Notes: generated by a model not told the origin, from the sequence alone. DNA of 64,000 nucleotides from Methanoplanus limicola DSM 2279 (GCF_000243255.1 NZ_CM001436.1:2833075-2897074), one strand, 5' to 3'; shown: positions 17,150 to 26,540, numbered from the stretch's first letter. A program made the numbers and translations.

Positions 17150-18496
17150 ATGAACGCAAAGAAAGGAGTGCGGGCGTTGAGCCTGCTTTTGGTAATTGCA
17201 CTTGCCGGGGCAATGTTCGTTCCGGCTGTTAGTGCGGAGAACAATGAATCTAAAATGGAACAACATCTCTTAATTGATGGAATGACTAACATTAATGTCC
17301 TTAACGCTCAAAAAACAGAGGATCTTATTGCATCTGGCATCCAATCACCAGAAGAACTTACAATTCCTCAAATCATAACAAAATATGACATGATTACTTT
17401 TGACATCCCTGATATCAAAAATGAACTTGAAAATTTTGAAAGCCTATATATTACAATTGGGAATCAGAAGTATTCCATGAAATTAACAAAAGCTGATTTC
17501 AGTAAAGTTAAAGATAATATCGAATCATATTACGGCACCCTTAATGGAATAGAAAATAGTGAAATCTTCCTTACAATTTCAGATACGGTAATTGTAGGTA
17601 GTATCTCCATCGATTCAGAGACATTCTACGTTAAACCAGTTGAACCAAGAAAGCGGGTTTCTTCTGAAAAACCAGTTTTACACATAATCTATTCATCCAA
17701 TTCTGTAAATCAGGAAAAACCAATAAAAATCGATGACGGTACTTTAGAAACTCCTATAATAAAAGATACAAAGGAATTAATTTCTTCAAATGATGGATTA
17801 TCTCAGGAGTCTCGCTCAGTAGACTCAACAAAACAATGGACCACAGTTAACATACTAATAACAACGGACAATCAATTCTATTTAGATGAAAGTGATTGGA
17901 AAGCTACAGCAGAAGATATAATTAATACTGCAAACAGTCAATCATCCTTCGGTAGGGATGACGTTCAGGTTTCCCTGTGTGTTGTAGCATACGATGATTC
18001 AAAACGAATGGATCTGTCAAATGACCCAGATATCACAAGCGAACCATTAGGGACATTTTATGAACATTTTGATAATAACTACCTAAATGCACGTTATGCA
18101 GATATTGCTCTATATCTAGGAGGATACAATGCTGATGGTGGAAGTCAGGGCCTGGCATGGGGATTTGGAAACGGACCCTATTGGGGACAGTGGGCGTGGT
18201 CCCAAATGGTTTACGACGACCCGCTTTATACGGGGACGGTTCATGGTCGGCGTTGTATAAGCATTCATGAATTAGGACATATCTTTAATGCAGACCATGA
18301 AAATTCAGCAGGAACTAACAGAGCATATGGTTGGTGGGATCCTTTGCCAAAACATACTGTTATGTGGAGTGACTTTATTGAGGCATATAATGTATATGAA
18401 TATTCATCAATAGATTACCATGGGGAGGCTACACGCAACAACGCCTTGGCTATTAGGAATGCAAAAAGCACAGTTGCAACTTATAGGAATAGTTAA
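17150..18496 (+). CDS. Secreted metzincin-like zinc metalloprotease 1
   Basis: The ATG at 17150 is preferred over 17135 because GGAG lies 9 bases before it and the paralogues start with the same KKGxRALSLLL. A signal peptide (to about residue 29, FVPAVSA) precedes a propeptide-like region (to about 215) and a reprolysin-like catalytic domain: strand WTTVNILITTDNQFY, ADIALYLGGYN, zinc motif HELGHIFNADH at residues 373-383, and a Met-turn-like TVMW. The metzincin Gly of HExxHxxGxxH is Asn here. It is followed 20 bases later by a one-span membrane protein, a pairing seen five times in the array. Substrates are unknown; it acts outside the cell. Confidence 0.85.
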   Translation: MNAKKGVRALSLLLVIALAGAMFVPAVSAENNESKMEQHLLIDGMTNINVLNAQKTEDLIASGIQSPEELTIPQIITKYDMITFDIPDIKNELENFESLYITIGNQKYSMKLTKADFSKVKDNIESYYGTLNGIENSEIFLTISDTVIVGSISIDSETFYVKPVEPRKRVSSEKPVLHIIYSSNSVNQEKPIKIDDGTLETPIIKDTKELISSNDGLSQESRSVDSTKQWTTVNILITTDNQFYLDESDWKATAEDIINTANSQSSFGRDDVQVSLCVVAYDDSKRMDLSNDPDITSEPLGTFYEHFDNNYLNARYADIALYLGGYNADGGSQGLAWGFGNGPYWGQWAWSQMVYDDPLYTGTVHGRRCISIHELGHIFNADHENSAGTNRAYGWWDPLPKHTVMWSDFIEAYNVYEYSSIDYHGEATRNNALAIRNAKSTVATYRNS

Positions 18497-18516
18497 CTAT
18501 TTCTATTTTTTTAATC

Positions 18517-18906
18517 ATGAAAAATATAAAAAAAACCCGGAAAAAGGCAATTGCTCTCATCGCAGCATTCTGTATCATTTCTGTTGCAGTAATTGGTTCA
18601 TATGTTCTATATCATCACTTATTTACACCTGATACGGTTTTTTTCGCAGGAGCTTATCCTTTTGAAGAGACGGAATTAAACCCGGACTATGTTATTCTCA
18701 ATATAAGTGATTCCGATTTCGAGCAATATCCCGTTCTAAGAGAGCTGGTATCTGATCCCGAAGGCGGCCATATTACATTCAGTCACTTTGAATGGGATTA
18801 TGATGAAATTCAGGAATTCAGGGACATCTACTGCGTTAAAAGAGAAGTCAACAGGTATGTCTTCTGGAACGATACATATTATCAGATTGTCATCGGGCAG
18901 TCATGA
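18517..18906 (+). CDS. Small one-span membrane protein, partner of protease 1
   Basis: A 129-residue protein with a basic N-terminus, one transmembrane helix (about 11-32) and an outward domain. It shares two motifs with the proteins following the other proteases: ISDSDFEQYPVLRELV (compare ISGADFKKYPELKELF, VTDKTFEEYPFIKEIL, VSDETFEDYPFIKEIL) and a C-terminal Tyr-rich strand VFWNDTYYQIVI. No known family was recognised. The constant position after each protease suggests an inhibitor, immunity protein, chaperone or anchor. An A8 run follows ATGAAAAAT near the start. Confidence 0.7.
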   Translation: MKNIKKTRKKAIALIAAFCIISVAVIGSYVLYHHLFTPDTVFFAGAYPFEETELNPDYVILNISDSDFEQYPVLRELVSDPEGGHITFSHFEWDYDEIQEFRDIYCVKREVNRYVFWNDTYYQIVIGQS

Positions 18907-19347
18907 GAGTATGAGATTTAGTATGATCCAAGAAGAGGCCGGAGTTATACAAAAGGGGGAGGAGGAGATACACACTCGAAGAGATTTCCGCAAGGAAGGA
19001 GTTTGACGTGGAGTTTAATTCGTGGTTGGCTGAGGGTGAGGAAATGAGAGAATACATCTCCTTCATGAAGTAGATTCAGGCATAGCGCAGGAAGAAAACC
19101 GGCGACCATATGCAGTTTTTACACGAAAAATTCCAAAAACATTGTTTTGCACAGATTCAATAAAATGACAGGGTACATCAATAAAATATTTTTTTCAACT
19201 TGGACAAATCCTTTTCTCGGCAGTAATTGTATATTACGCCTGAATTGAACACCTGTTCCGTTCGACAATGAACACCCGTTCCGGCAGGACTAAACATTAA
19301 ATCCGTCAAAACTGCGCAAATTCAGCTACAAAGTACAGAAATCCTCA
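18907..19347. other. Intergenic stretch with gene debris
   Basis: No intact gene was found. A frame at 18969-19073 (YTLEEISARKEFDVEF, then NSWLAEGEEMREYISFMK and a stop) has protein-like composition but no start and looks like the 3' remnant of a lost gene I do not recognise. Near 19245-19290 the words GAACACCTGTTCCG and GAACACCCGTTCCG form a short direct repeat. Confidence 0.4.
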
Positions 19348-19589
19348 CCTTGTTGGAGACTCTGGACAGAAATTACTTATAACAATATTCAGAGATATAA
19401 AAAAACGGCATAATAGACTGAAGATAAGAGAGCCTATAGGCCGCAAAACGGACATTAGACCTGAAAGCTCCTTACTCTTCAGTAGTTTCAGATGCCAGCC
19501 ATAACAGCAGGCAGTACTAATTATTTAACTGCATTATTGCAGATTAAGGTTTGCATGCCGGTTGTTCTTAGAAACTATGAGGTACAACT
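19348..19589 (+). promoter_or_regulatory. Leader A2: promoter plus structured 5' leader
   Basis: The TTGGAGACTCTGGACAG box, TATA-like CTTATAAC, hairpin I arms (CTGAAGAT and CTCTTCAG), hairpin II (AACAGCCGGCA with TGCCGGTTGTT, one G-U wobble) containing the inner hairpin CTGCA-TTAT-TGCAG, then GAGGT 7 bases before the ATG. Nearly identical to A5 although the genes behind differ strongly. Confidence 0.75.
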
Positions 19590-20985
19590 ATGAAATTAAA
19601 GAAAGGCATGCGGGCCTTAAGCCTGCTATTGATAATGGCACTGCTGACGGCGATGCTTGTTCCGGTTGTTAGTGCTGAGGAAAAAAATCCTGTGAAAGTT
19701 AACCAGAATAATCAAAAAGCAATTTTTGAACTGTGTGATTATACTCACGAATTTAAAACACAGGTCTTAGCCGAAAGTAAAACAGCAGATGCACTGGCTG
19801 TTGAATATGGTAAGTTAAACATTCCATCCACCATTAAAAAATATGATATTGTTCAGTTCAGTGAAGTAAGCATTAATCAAAATCAAAAAAACTCATTAAA
19901 AGTAAAAATTTATGATAAAGAATATACTATGAATCTTGAAAGGATGAACTTTGAAAATATTGATGATGGGATCGATTCATATTCCGGAAGCATTGATGGA
20001 TTAGACAATTCTGTTACAATATTTACATTTGGCAAAAATCTGGTCCATGGCACAATTCAGTTTCAGGATGAGATTATCTTTATTGAACCTGTACAAAACA
20101 GAGAATACGCAACGAAAACTGCAATGCCGTTGCATATAATATATTCTTCAAAGGATATGATACAGCCAAGTGAATCTGAAATTGCTAAATTGGAAAAATT
20201 ATCTTCTGAAAGATCAAAGACAACAAAAATTAATTCTCCTTCAGATTTATATGGTGTGCCAGTATCATTAGATTCAGTTAAAGCTTCTAAAAGCTGAGAA
20301 TCAATATATGTTCTTGTAGCTACAGATGATGAATAATTATGAGCTTGAGTCAAACTGGGTATCTTCCGCACAGAGTTACATGGCTCAGGCAGCATACCAG
20401 TACCAAAGATCAGACATAGATGTGTTCCTGAATGTTGTAGAGTATGATGCATCAAAAAAGGACATTTTATCAAGTAATGCCAATACATACAGAAGAATGA
20501 ATGAGCCTTTAGATTTATTTAAAGATATTTTTGAGACATCATACCTGAATAATAAAAATGCTGATGTTGCAATTTATCTTGGAGGTAACGATATGATTGG
20601 TTCCGCTCAGGGTCTGGCATGGGGATTTCAAGCATACCTTGACGGATATTTAGAACATTGTCGTTACGCATGGTCACAAATGGTAGATGATTCTGACACA
20701 ATAGATCTTTACGATGGTTCATACCATGCCAGAGTGTACTGTATTCTTCATGAGATGGGACATGTATTTTTCGCAAATCACGAAAATTCAGGAGGCACGA
20801 ATCAGGCATATGTATGGTTTGAATCTTTAATCATTCCAAAAAACACGGTTATGTGGAGCATATATAAAGGAAGTATTACTACCCAATGTGAATATTCATC
20901 ACCAAGCTATCATGGAGATTCCAATCATAATAATGCAGGATCTATTAGTTTAGCAAAGAGCTATGTAGCAGACTTTTGTGTATAA
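19590..20985 (+). pseudogene. Metzincin-like protease 2, disrupted by a stop and a frameshift
   Basis: The signal peptide and propeptide are intact up to a TGA at 20295-20297; the same frame then continues as ESIYVLVATDDE, matching the catalytic-domain start of the paralogues (TYVRILVMTDAK). A frameshift near 20330 moves to the frame of YELESNWVSSAQSYMAQAAY, which runs through AWGFQAYLDGY, zinc motif HEMGHVFFANH and Met-turn TVMW to 20985. All catalytic residues survive, so inactivation is recent or the changes are sequencing errors. The metzincin Gly is Phe here. Confidence 0.8.
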
Positions 20986-21090
20986 AATATATAGTGCTGA
21001 ATTTCTTTTAATAAAGAAAACATTACAAAATAATATTTTTATATATTTGATTGAAAAAACAGAAATTACATAATATACTGGAAGGAAAAG

Positions 21091-21453
21091 ATGTCAAAAA
21101 AATATAAAATCGCCATATCTGCAATTCTATTACTTTTAATCTTTGCTATATCCTGCATACTGATAATAGGTTTCATAGGATCGAGTGGATCAGGGGGAAA
21201 AATGCAGCTTAGCGAGATTCCTGAAGAAAAACTAGACACGATTATGGCTCCCACAATTGAAATTTCGGGCGCAGATTTTAAAAAATATCCTGAATTGAAA
21301 GAACTGTTTTACAATATAAACACGAGTAGTGGTGAATTCGTCAGCGAAATCTATGTCAGGCCCGGGAGATACGGGGAGATTTATCATGAGTATGTACCGG
21401 GTATTTTACACTACAATGAAAGCTATTATACAATTCTGGCTATGGTTCCATAG
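21091..21453 (+). CDS. Small one-span membrane protein, partner of protease 2
   Basis: A 120-residue protein with one transmembrane helix (about 6-30) and an outer domain carrying the partner-family motif ISGADFKKYPELKELF and the C-terminal strand ILHYNESYYTILAM. It follows the disrupted protease gene after 105 bases, a larger gap than in the other pairs, but keeps an intact frame. GGAAGG lies 8 bases before the ATG. If the family protects against its own protease, retention after loss of the protease would be informative. Confidence 0.7.
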   Translation: MSKKYKIAISAILLLLIFAISCILIIGFIGSSGSGGKMQLSEIPEEKLDTIMAPTIEISGADFKKYPELKELFYNINTSSGEFVSEIYVRPGRYGEIYHEYVPGILHYNESYYTILAMVP

Positions 21454-21804
21454 TTTAGGGTTAAAACCATCACGAGTTCACCGAAGGTCAACAGGCACTG
21501 TCTGAAAATCCAGTGACATCTGATCATTCATAATGACCGGTTACTTTCCCGGTTGGTTTGAACAGAGAAAATCAGTTTCATACTTACGCATCACTGAAAT
21601 ATCTGACTGTGCCATACAAACTTTCAAACAAAGACAGTTTCTCCCATGAACAATTGAACAGCGAATTCGTTTGACCACGACACAAATAAGCAAATACATT
21701 ACCACACCACATTCTGCACAGTAGAGAATCCGAACCACATACAATCAGAAACTATACATTAAAACTCACTGCGCAGATTCACCCACAAAGTGTAGAAATC
21801 CTCG
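21454..21804. other. Intergenic stretch, diverged duplicate of 16692-16864
   Basis: No gene was found. From about 21627 (AACAAAGACAGTTTCTC) to 21804 the sequence matches 16692-16864 (AACAAAGACACTTTCTC) with rising identity toward leader A3; the last 50 bases, from TATACATTAAAACTCACTGC on, are identical. The duplicated block thus includes the space between the minus-strand promoter box and leader A1, but the box itself has decayed here. Confidence 0.6.
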
Positions 21805-22089
21805 CCTTGTTGGAGACTCTGGACAGAAATTACTTATAACAATATTCAGAGATATAAAAAAACGGCATAAAAGACTGAAGAGAAGAGAGCCTATAGGCCG
21901 CAAAACGGACATTAGACCTGAAGGCTCTATACTCTTCAGCAGTTTCAGATGCCAGCCATAACAGCCGGCAGTACTAATTATTTAGCTGCATTATTGCAGA
22001 TTAAGGTTTGCATGCCGGTTGCTCTTAGTACCTAAGTTTGCCAGTTTGAGTGAAACCCTCCAGGCAAACTTAGGATGGAGACGAAAAAC
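21805..22089 (+). promoter_or_regulatory. Leader A3: promoter plus structured 5' leader with hairpin III
   Basis: Box TTGGAGACTCTGGACAG, TATA-like CTTATAAC, hairpin I (CTGAAGAG with CTCTTCAG), hairpin II (CAGCCGGCA with TGCCGGTTG) and a perfect 12-bp hairpin III, CCTAAGTTTGCC with GGCAAACTTAGG, whose 3' arm abuts the ribosome site GGAG. Same subtype as A1. Confidence 0.75.
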
Positions 22090-23418
22090 ATGAATGCAAA
22101 GAAAGGATTGCAGGCGTTGAGCCTGCTATTGATAATGGCACTCATTGGGACGATGTCCGTTCCGGCGGTTAGTGCGGAGGAAGAGAACGACAAAGAATAT
22201 TTATCAACTCCTTTGATTATTTTTGAAGGATCTACAAAGCAGATAGATGCTAGTCAAATAAAATCAGATTTAAAAATTGACAATACTATTGAGAAATATG
22301 ATCTGGTATCATTTGATATTCCTGAAATTAGAAATGAAATTTTTAAAAAAGGGGAATTACCAGTTTGTATTCAAGGTAAGCAATATTCAATGATATTGAA
22401 TGAATTACTTGTTAATGATAAAGGAGTGAATCCTGAAACACATTCATACAATGGTTATCTCAAAGGTGTTGATAATAGTAATATTGTTCTTACTATAAGT
22501 GAATCTGTATTTCTTGCAAGCATAATTATAAATGGAGAAGAATATTGTATTGATAGTTTATCTGCAAAAGATCCATCCGGAGATAAGTATCACATTGAAT
22601 ATATGGTAAAAGATATCAAAATCGAGGGAAATTACCTTTATGGTATTGAAGATTATCTCGCACATTCCACAATGTCTGATGATGAGTTGAAAATTAGAAG
22701 TGAAGAGGCTAAAATTGAGGAAAAAGAAAAGGCTACAAAAAGTATTACTTATGTAAGAATACTTGTTATGACAGATGCCAAATGGATTTATGATGAGCCA
22801 GACTGGCAATCTAAAGCTCAGCTTATAATTGCTCAGGCCAATAACCAGTTTGGAAGATCTGATATTCAATTAAATCTAATTGCCACATATGATTCATCTA
22901 AAGCAAGTGAACTTGCTGCTGATGCCCAGAATCTTGTACAAAATCCATTAGACACCTTCATAAATCACGTTGATGTAAGTTATCTGAACTCAAAATATGC
23001 AGATATTGCAGTATATCTTGGTGGTTATGACTGTACAAACCCAAACTGGGGTGTAGGTGCAACATGGGGATATGATGATAGTGATCCTTCAGATAGGAGA
23101 TATGCATGGGTACAGATGGCTGATGATCCTTCTCCTTATGATCCAAATATTCATGACAGGACTGTAGCATCACTTCATGAAATAGGACACCTGTTTGATG
23201 CTGATCATCAGGATGGAATGCAGGGTCCAAATCAGGAAAGTTATAACAGAGCATACCAGTGGAATTCAGGTTCAACAACACAGTCTGTTGTATGGGCGCC
23301 AATATTAAGAAGTACAAGTTATGAATATTCATCAAATGATTATAATGGAGATTATTACCATAACAATGCGCTGAGAATATATAATACCAGAAATGTTGTA
23401 AGGGATTATTATATCTAA
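22090..23418 (+). CDS. Secreted metzincin-like zinc metalloprotease 3
   Basis: The start at 22090 is chosen because GGAG lies 9 bases upstream (an in-frame ATG at 22075 has none). 442 residues: signal peptide (ending SVPAVSA), propeptide with IEKYDLVSFDIPEIRNEIF, a basic/acidic linker near 205-220, and a catalytic domain with YVRILVMTDAKWIYDEPDW, FGRSDIQLNL, ADIAVYLGGYD and zinc motif HEIGHLFDADH at 363-373. The metzincin Gly is Asp, and the Met-turn position reads SVVWAP, with no Met. It is closest to the proteins at 27577 and 30473 and is followed by its own partner gene 26 bases later. Confidence 0.85.
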   Translation: MNAKKGLQALSLLLIMALIGTMSVPAVSAEEENDKEYLSTPLIIFEGSTKQIDASQIKSDLKIDNTIEKYDLVSFDIPEIRNEIFKKGELPVCIQGKQYSMILNELLVNDKGVNPETHSYNGYLKGVDNSNIVLTISESVFLASIIINGEEYCIDSLSAKDPSGDKYHIEYMVKDIKIEGNYLYGIEDYLAHSTMSDDELKIRSEEAKIEEKEKATKSITYVRILVMTDAKWIYDEPDWQSKAQLIIAQANNQFGRSDIQLNLIATYDSSKASELAADAQNLVQNPLDTFINHVDVSYLNSKYADIAVYLGGYDCTNPNWGVGATWGYDDSDPSDRRYAWVQMADDPSPYDPNIHDRTVASLHEIGHLFDADHQDGMQGPNQESYNRAYQWNSGSTTQSVVWAPILRSTSYEYSSNDYNGDYYHNNALRIYNTRNVVRDYYI

Positions 23419-23444
23419 TTTAAAATTTATTTTTTTGTGATAAC

Positions 23445-23903
23445 ATGAAAAAAAATCGAATACTATCTGGTGTAATTGTGGCATTTATAATAATTACAGT
23501 CGGATTCCTACTTCTTTCTGATTTAAACAACAGTAATGTGTCTGAAATTGATATTATCAATACACCCAATCCTGAAAAAACGGCAGCTGTTATACAAACT
23601 ACAGAATCTACCCCTGCATTCCATGGTTATCACATGGAGCTGATAAATGTAAGTGAAAGCACTTCATGGAGGTATCCACAAAACAGCACTATTGAGGAGC
23701 TTGTCAGCCGGGGATATAAAAAAATTATTGTTACAGATAAAACTTTTGAGGAATACCCATTTATTAAAGAAATTCTTGAGCCAAAATATCTAACGACAAA
23801 GGCCGTTGAAGGTGAAGAAAAAGAGATTTTTTTTAAACAATTTTATGAAGTTACATTTAGGTATAAGGGCTATAATTACGTTATTGGCGCCTTTAAAAAT
23901 TAG
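23445..23903 (+). CDS. Small one-span membrane protein, partner of protease 3
   Basis: A 152-residue protein with one transmembrane helix (about 6-25), a Ser/Thr/Glu-rich spacer, then VNVSESTSWRYPQNSTIEEL and the family motif VTDKTFEEYPFIKEIL, ending TFRYKGYNYVIGAF. It is about half identical by eye to the partner at 31828, as their proteases are to each other, which suggests co-evolving pairs. The coding sequence starts ATG followed by an A8 run, a slippage-prone tract. Confidence 0.72.
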   Translation: MKKNRILSGVIVAFIIITVGFLLLSDLNNSNVSEIDIINTPNPEKTAAVIQTTESTPAFHGYHMELINVSESTSWRYPQNSTIEELVSRGYKKIIVTDKTFEEYPFIKEILEPKYLTTKAVEGEEKEIFFKQFYEVTFRYKGYNYVIGAFKN

Positions 23904-24207
23904 AATTTATAAAATATCCCAGAGATTTTTATGACAAGAAAATTGAACTTTCTAAAACAAATCCTGCTACCTGCATTCCCTGAGACACATAACCATGTGG
24001 TGAAAAATACGGCACATGATTCGCCCGATTATAATTTAATGGATAAATAAGATTGATTATGAAAAAGACCAATCACGTCATGTGTGTAATCAAGACCTAA
24101 CGTGCAGGATTATGTCAATCAATTAAAATGACTCTGATTCTGATTTAAGTTGATATTCAGCCATTAAAATGTGTGGCTCGTTATGAATTTGCGGGAATCC
24201 AGGCTGC
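23904..24207. other. Intergenic stretch without recognisable gene
   Basis: AT-rich sequence with no plausible gene, RNA or leader copy. It separates partner 3 from the MITE at 24208. Possible promoter-like TATA stretches are scattered but none is followed by a gene. Confidence 0.4.
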
Positions 24208-24330
24208 TAGGAGGCTGTCCGGCAATGTAAATTCTCAAAAAAACGATGACAAATGAAGCATAATTTAAGCCTTAAATTAGAAAAGAATCTATTATTATCT
24301 GGTCACATTTTATTCCCGGACAGCCTCCTA
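24208..24330. mobile_element. MITE with 13-bp terminal inverted repeats and TA duplication
   Basis: GGAGGCTGTCCGG (24210-24222) and CCGGACAGCCTCC (24316-24328) are perfect inverted ends of a 119-bp element that encodes nothing; TA flanks both ends (24208-24209 and 24329-24330), the target-site pattern of the IS630/Tc1/mariner group. An internal palindrome TAATTTAA-GCC-TTAAATTA lies near the middle. The sequence directly right of the element is mid-leader A4 (GGCTCTCTACTCTTCAG), so the promoter half of that leader is missing. Confidence 0.8.
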
Positions 24331-24458
24331 GGAGGCTCTCTACTCTTCAGCAGTTTCAGATGCCAGCCATAACAGCCGGCAGTACTAATTATTTAGCTGC
24401 ATTATTGCAGATTAAGGTTTGCATGCCGGTTGTTCCCGAAAAACTAAGAGTTACAACT
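24331..24458 (+). promoter_or_regulatory. Leader A4, 5'-truncated at the MITE
   Basis: Begins abruptly at the 3' arm of hairpin I (GGCTCTCTACTCTTCAG); the promoter box, TATA and 5' arm are absent. Hairpin II is intact (CAGCCGGCA with TGCCGGTTG, inner CTGCA-TTAT-TGCAG). The end diverges (CCCGAAAAACTAAGAGTTAC) and matches the end of leader B3. Without a promoter of its own the following mini-ORF may be silent or read from upstream. Confidence 0.7.
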
Positions 24459-24599
24459 ATGAAATTAAAGAAAGACATGCCGGCCTTAAGCCTGCAATTG
24501 ATAATGGCATTGATGACGGTGATGTTCATTCCGGCTGTTAGTGCTGTCGATACGGATTTTATTTCCCCCAACTATGCAGGAAAAATTATTCCGTTTTGA
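24459..24599 (+). CDS. Mini-ORF 1: signal peptide plus 17-residue peptide
   Basis: 46 residues: a signal peptide of the array type (MKLKKDMPALSLQ, then a hydrophobic core, ending FIPAVSA) followed by VDTDFISPNYAGKIIPF and a TGA. The same 17-residue tail, with no base changes, ends the mini-ORFs at 29945 and 32646 although their signal peptides differ. If exported and cleaved after VSA it would release a 17-residue peptide. It may instead be the stub of a lost gene. Confidence 0.55.
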   Translation: MKLKKDMPALSLQLIMALMTVMFIPAVSAVDTDFISPNYAGKIIPF

Positions 24600-24990
24600 G
24601 ATAGGCGCAGTGATATTTTAGAGAGTAAAATCCAATATTTATTAAAAATAAGCCATCAGCGATGATTTTACAAAAACATTGTCACCCAAAATCTCCAAAT
24701 CCCGGATATTGCTGTCAATATTACAATAACAGTTCAATGATGTGGTGAGAGGTCTATATATAGTCCTACTTTCTACTTTTAACTGAGGAGTAACAAAGAG
24801 TGATCTTTTGATTAAACCTTACTAAAAAGTGGTAACTGACAGGAAAGAATAAGGGCCGTTTTAACCAATCCAGTCTCCTTATCCTGCCCTGTTGTCTGCC
24901 AGTTATAGTCAACCGGCATTTATCTGATTTCACATTATTGTAAATTAAGGTTTGCATGCCGGTTGCTCTTAGAAAATATGAGATACAACT
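24600..24990 (+). promoter_or_regulatory. Spacer and leader B1
   Basis: A spacer conserved with 30083 and 32784, TATA candidate GTCTATATATAGTCC near 24750, hairpin I of the B type (TAACTG with CAGTTA, CAGG with CCTG, ATAAGG with CCTTAT; about 24831-24910) and hairpin II CAACCGGCAT with ATGCCGGTTG, perfect over 10 bp, then the ATG at 24991. The 3' part ATTAAGGTTTGCATGCCGG is shared with family A. Confidence 0.72.
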
Positions 24991-25689
24991 ATGAAATTAA
25001 AGAAAGGTGTGCAGGCCTTGAGCCTGCTATTAATAATGGCATTGATGACGGCGATGTTCGTTCCGGCTGTTAGTGCATACCAGGCAGATGCATATGGATT
25101 CAGTACAAATAACCCAAGTACCATAGATACAACGCAAACAGCATATTACGTAGATAATAAACTTGCTGCAATGGGCTATAATCCATCAGATCATCATTAC
25201 AATAATAGAGCACTGGATGGATATAGTGAACTGGAAGATACCGATATTTTCTTCTTTAGTGGACATTCATCTCCAGGGAGACTCCAGTTTGGAACAAACT
25301 CAGGAGGTAGTTTAACCTTTATCTTTGCTGACGGAGTTGTTTTACCAAGAATCAGTGAAATGCCTTCAAATCAATTGTATAATCTAAAACTGGCAGTATT
25401 TTTAGGATGTAATTCAGGTGAAGATGACGCAAATCTCGGAAATCTTGTAGAAGAAGCAAGAGGGAAAAACGCAAAATGTGTTATAGGATTTATGGAAAGT
25501 GTCTCCTCCGGTCAGGCAGATTACTGGGCAAAAAAATTTTATGATCGGCTTGATAACAGAGAAACCATCAGGAATGCTTTTGACGGAGCATGGCGGGATG
25601 TTGTCGGTTATTATGGAATTTTCAATGACGGAGGAATAGGTGATAAAACAATTGACGGGGATGAAAATCAGATTATAGACTTATATTAA
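24991..25689 (+). CDS. Secreted caspase-fold (clan CD) cysteine protease
   Basis: 232 residues: array signal peptide, then a compact domain with a clan CD His-Cys dyad: His92 after the strand DIFFFSGHSSPG and Cys140 after the strand KLAVFLGCNSGE, each ending a hydrophobic strand as in caspase, gingipain and CHAT folds. KCVIGFMESVSSGQADYW follows, as in CHAT-like proteins (last strand and helix). No prodomain is visible. It heads a three-gene unit with a PepSY-like protein (13 bases later) and a paralogue lacking Cys. The substrate is unknown; the family assignment is by motif order only. Confidence 0.72.
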   Translation: MKLKKGVQALSLLLIMALMTAMFVPAVSAYQADAYGFSTNNPSTIDTTQTAYYVDNKLAAMGYNPSDHHYNNRALDGYSELEDTDIFFFSGHSSPGRLQFGTNSGGSLTFIFADGVVLPRISEMPSNQLYNLKLAVFLGCNSGEDDANLGNLVEEARGKNAKCVIGFMESVSSGQADYWAKKFYDRLDNRETIRNAFDGAWRDVVGYYGIFNDGGIGDKTIDGDENQIIDLY

Positions 25690-25702
25690 AAGGTGATCAA
25701 TC

Positions 25703-26536
25703 ATGAAATATACAAAATACATATCGGTTCTTATAATATTTGCCATCATCACAACATTATGCTGTGCACAAACAATAACTACCGTTGAAAAACATGAATT
25801 TAATGCTGAAGAAGCAAAACAAAACCTAAAGGAATTCCTTTCATCCATAAAAGAAATGAAATCATACGGAGATTTAAACATCATAAAAGTGGATGAATTT
25901 AACACTCCATCTGGCGATTACTTCCAGTTTGAGGCAGAAGAAGGAAGTTTTAAAGTTAATAAAAATACCGGAACAGTTGAATCACTATTTTTCTACAGCG
26001 ACGAATCAGAAATAAGAAGTGAAGATCTTTCCAAAGATGAAAGTTTAAAAATAGCTGAAGAGTTTGCACTTAAACATTATTCAAATTTTAAGAATATGAA
26101 TATGGAACTGACAAATTCTGAGAAACTTGAAGGAAATTATGATAAAACAAGATATCTCTTTTCGTGGTACGAAATTCAGCGCTCTGCATCCGGTTTAAAA
26201 GTATATATGCCAAATTATGTAACAATTGCAGTCGAAGGAGGTGAAATTATTGGGTACATTGGCATTGAAAGAGATACTCAGATATCATTAGATCCAAATC
26301 TTAGTGAGGATACGGCAATAGAAATTGGAACTGAAACAATAGGAATTCCAACTAATGATATTAAAACAGCTAAATACGATAATAAACTGGCTGTATCCTA
26401 TTATGAAGGAAGACAACATCTTACATGGGTCATTAATGTAGACAACGGTAAAGATTCCTGGGGATATGCATGGGGTGGTCAGGCAATAATTGATGCTCAA
26501 ACTGGAGAAGTCCTTATGGAAAATCCTTATCTATAG
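25703..26536 (+). CDS. Exported PepSY/YpeB-like protein, putative protease inhibitor
   Basis: 277 residues with an N-terminal hydrophobic segment (about 6-22, ending TLCCAQ, a possible lipid-anchored Cys). Two PepSY-like repeats are seen: DYFQFEAEEGSFKVNKNTGTV and the C-terminal WGGQAIIDAQTGEVL, each with the strand-turn FxVNxNTGxV / xIDAxTGEV pattern. Between them lie LSKDESLKIAEEFALKHY and LSEDTAIEIGTETIG helices typical of the fold. PepSY domains occur in protease propeptides and are proposed inhibitors; its place right behind the caspase-like protease fits that role. Confidence 0.7.
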   Translation: MKYTKYISVLIIFAIITTLCCAQTITTVEKHEFNAEEAKQNLKEFLSSIKEMKSYGDLNIIKVDEFNTPSGDYFQFEAEEGSFKVNKNTGTVESLFFYSDESEIRSEDLSKDESLKIAEEFALKHYSNFKNMNMELTNSEKLEGNYDKTRYLFSWYEIQRSASGLKVYMPNYVTIAVEGGEIIGYIGIERDTQISLDPNLSEDTAIEIGTETIGIPTNDIKTAKYDNKLAVSYYEGRQHLTWVINVDNGKDSWGYAWGGQAIIDAQTGEVLMENPYL

Positions 26537-26540
26537 AGGC

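Noticed and set aside
20295..20297. UGA in protease 2 as a recoded (selenocysteine) codon
   Set aside because: Paralogues have no Cys there, no SECIS-like element was seen, and a second lesion (frameshift) follows closely.
24600..24760. Spacer after mini-ORF 1 as an integron-like attachment site
   Set aside because: No integrase gene and no paired core sites; conservation is explained by block duplication.
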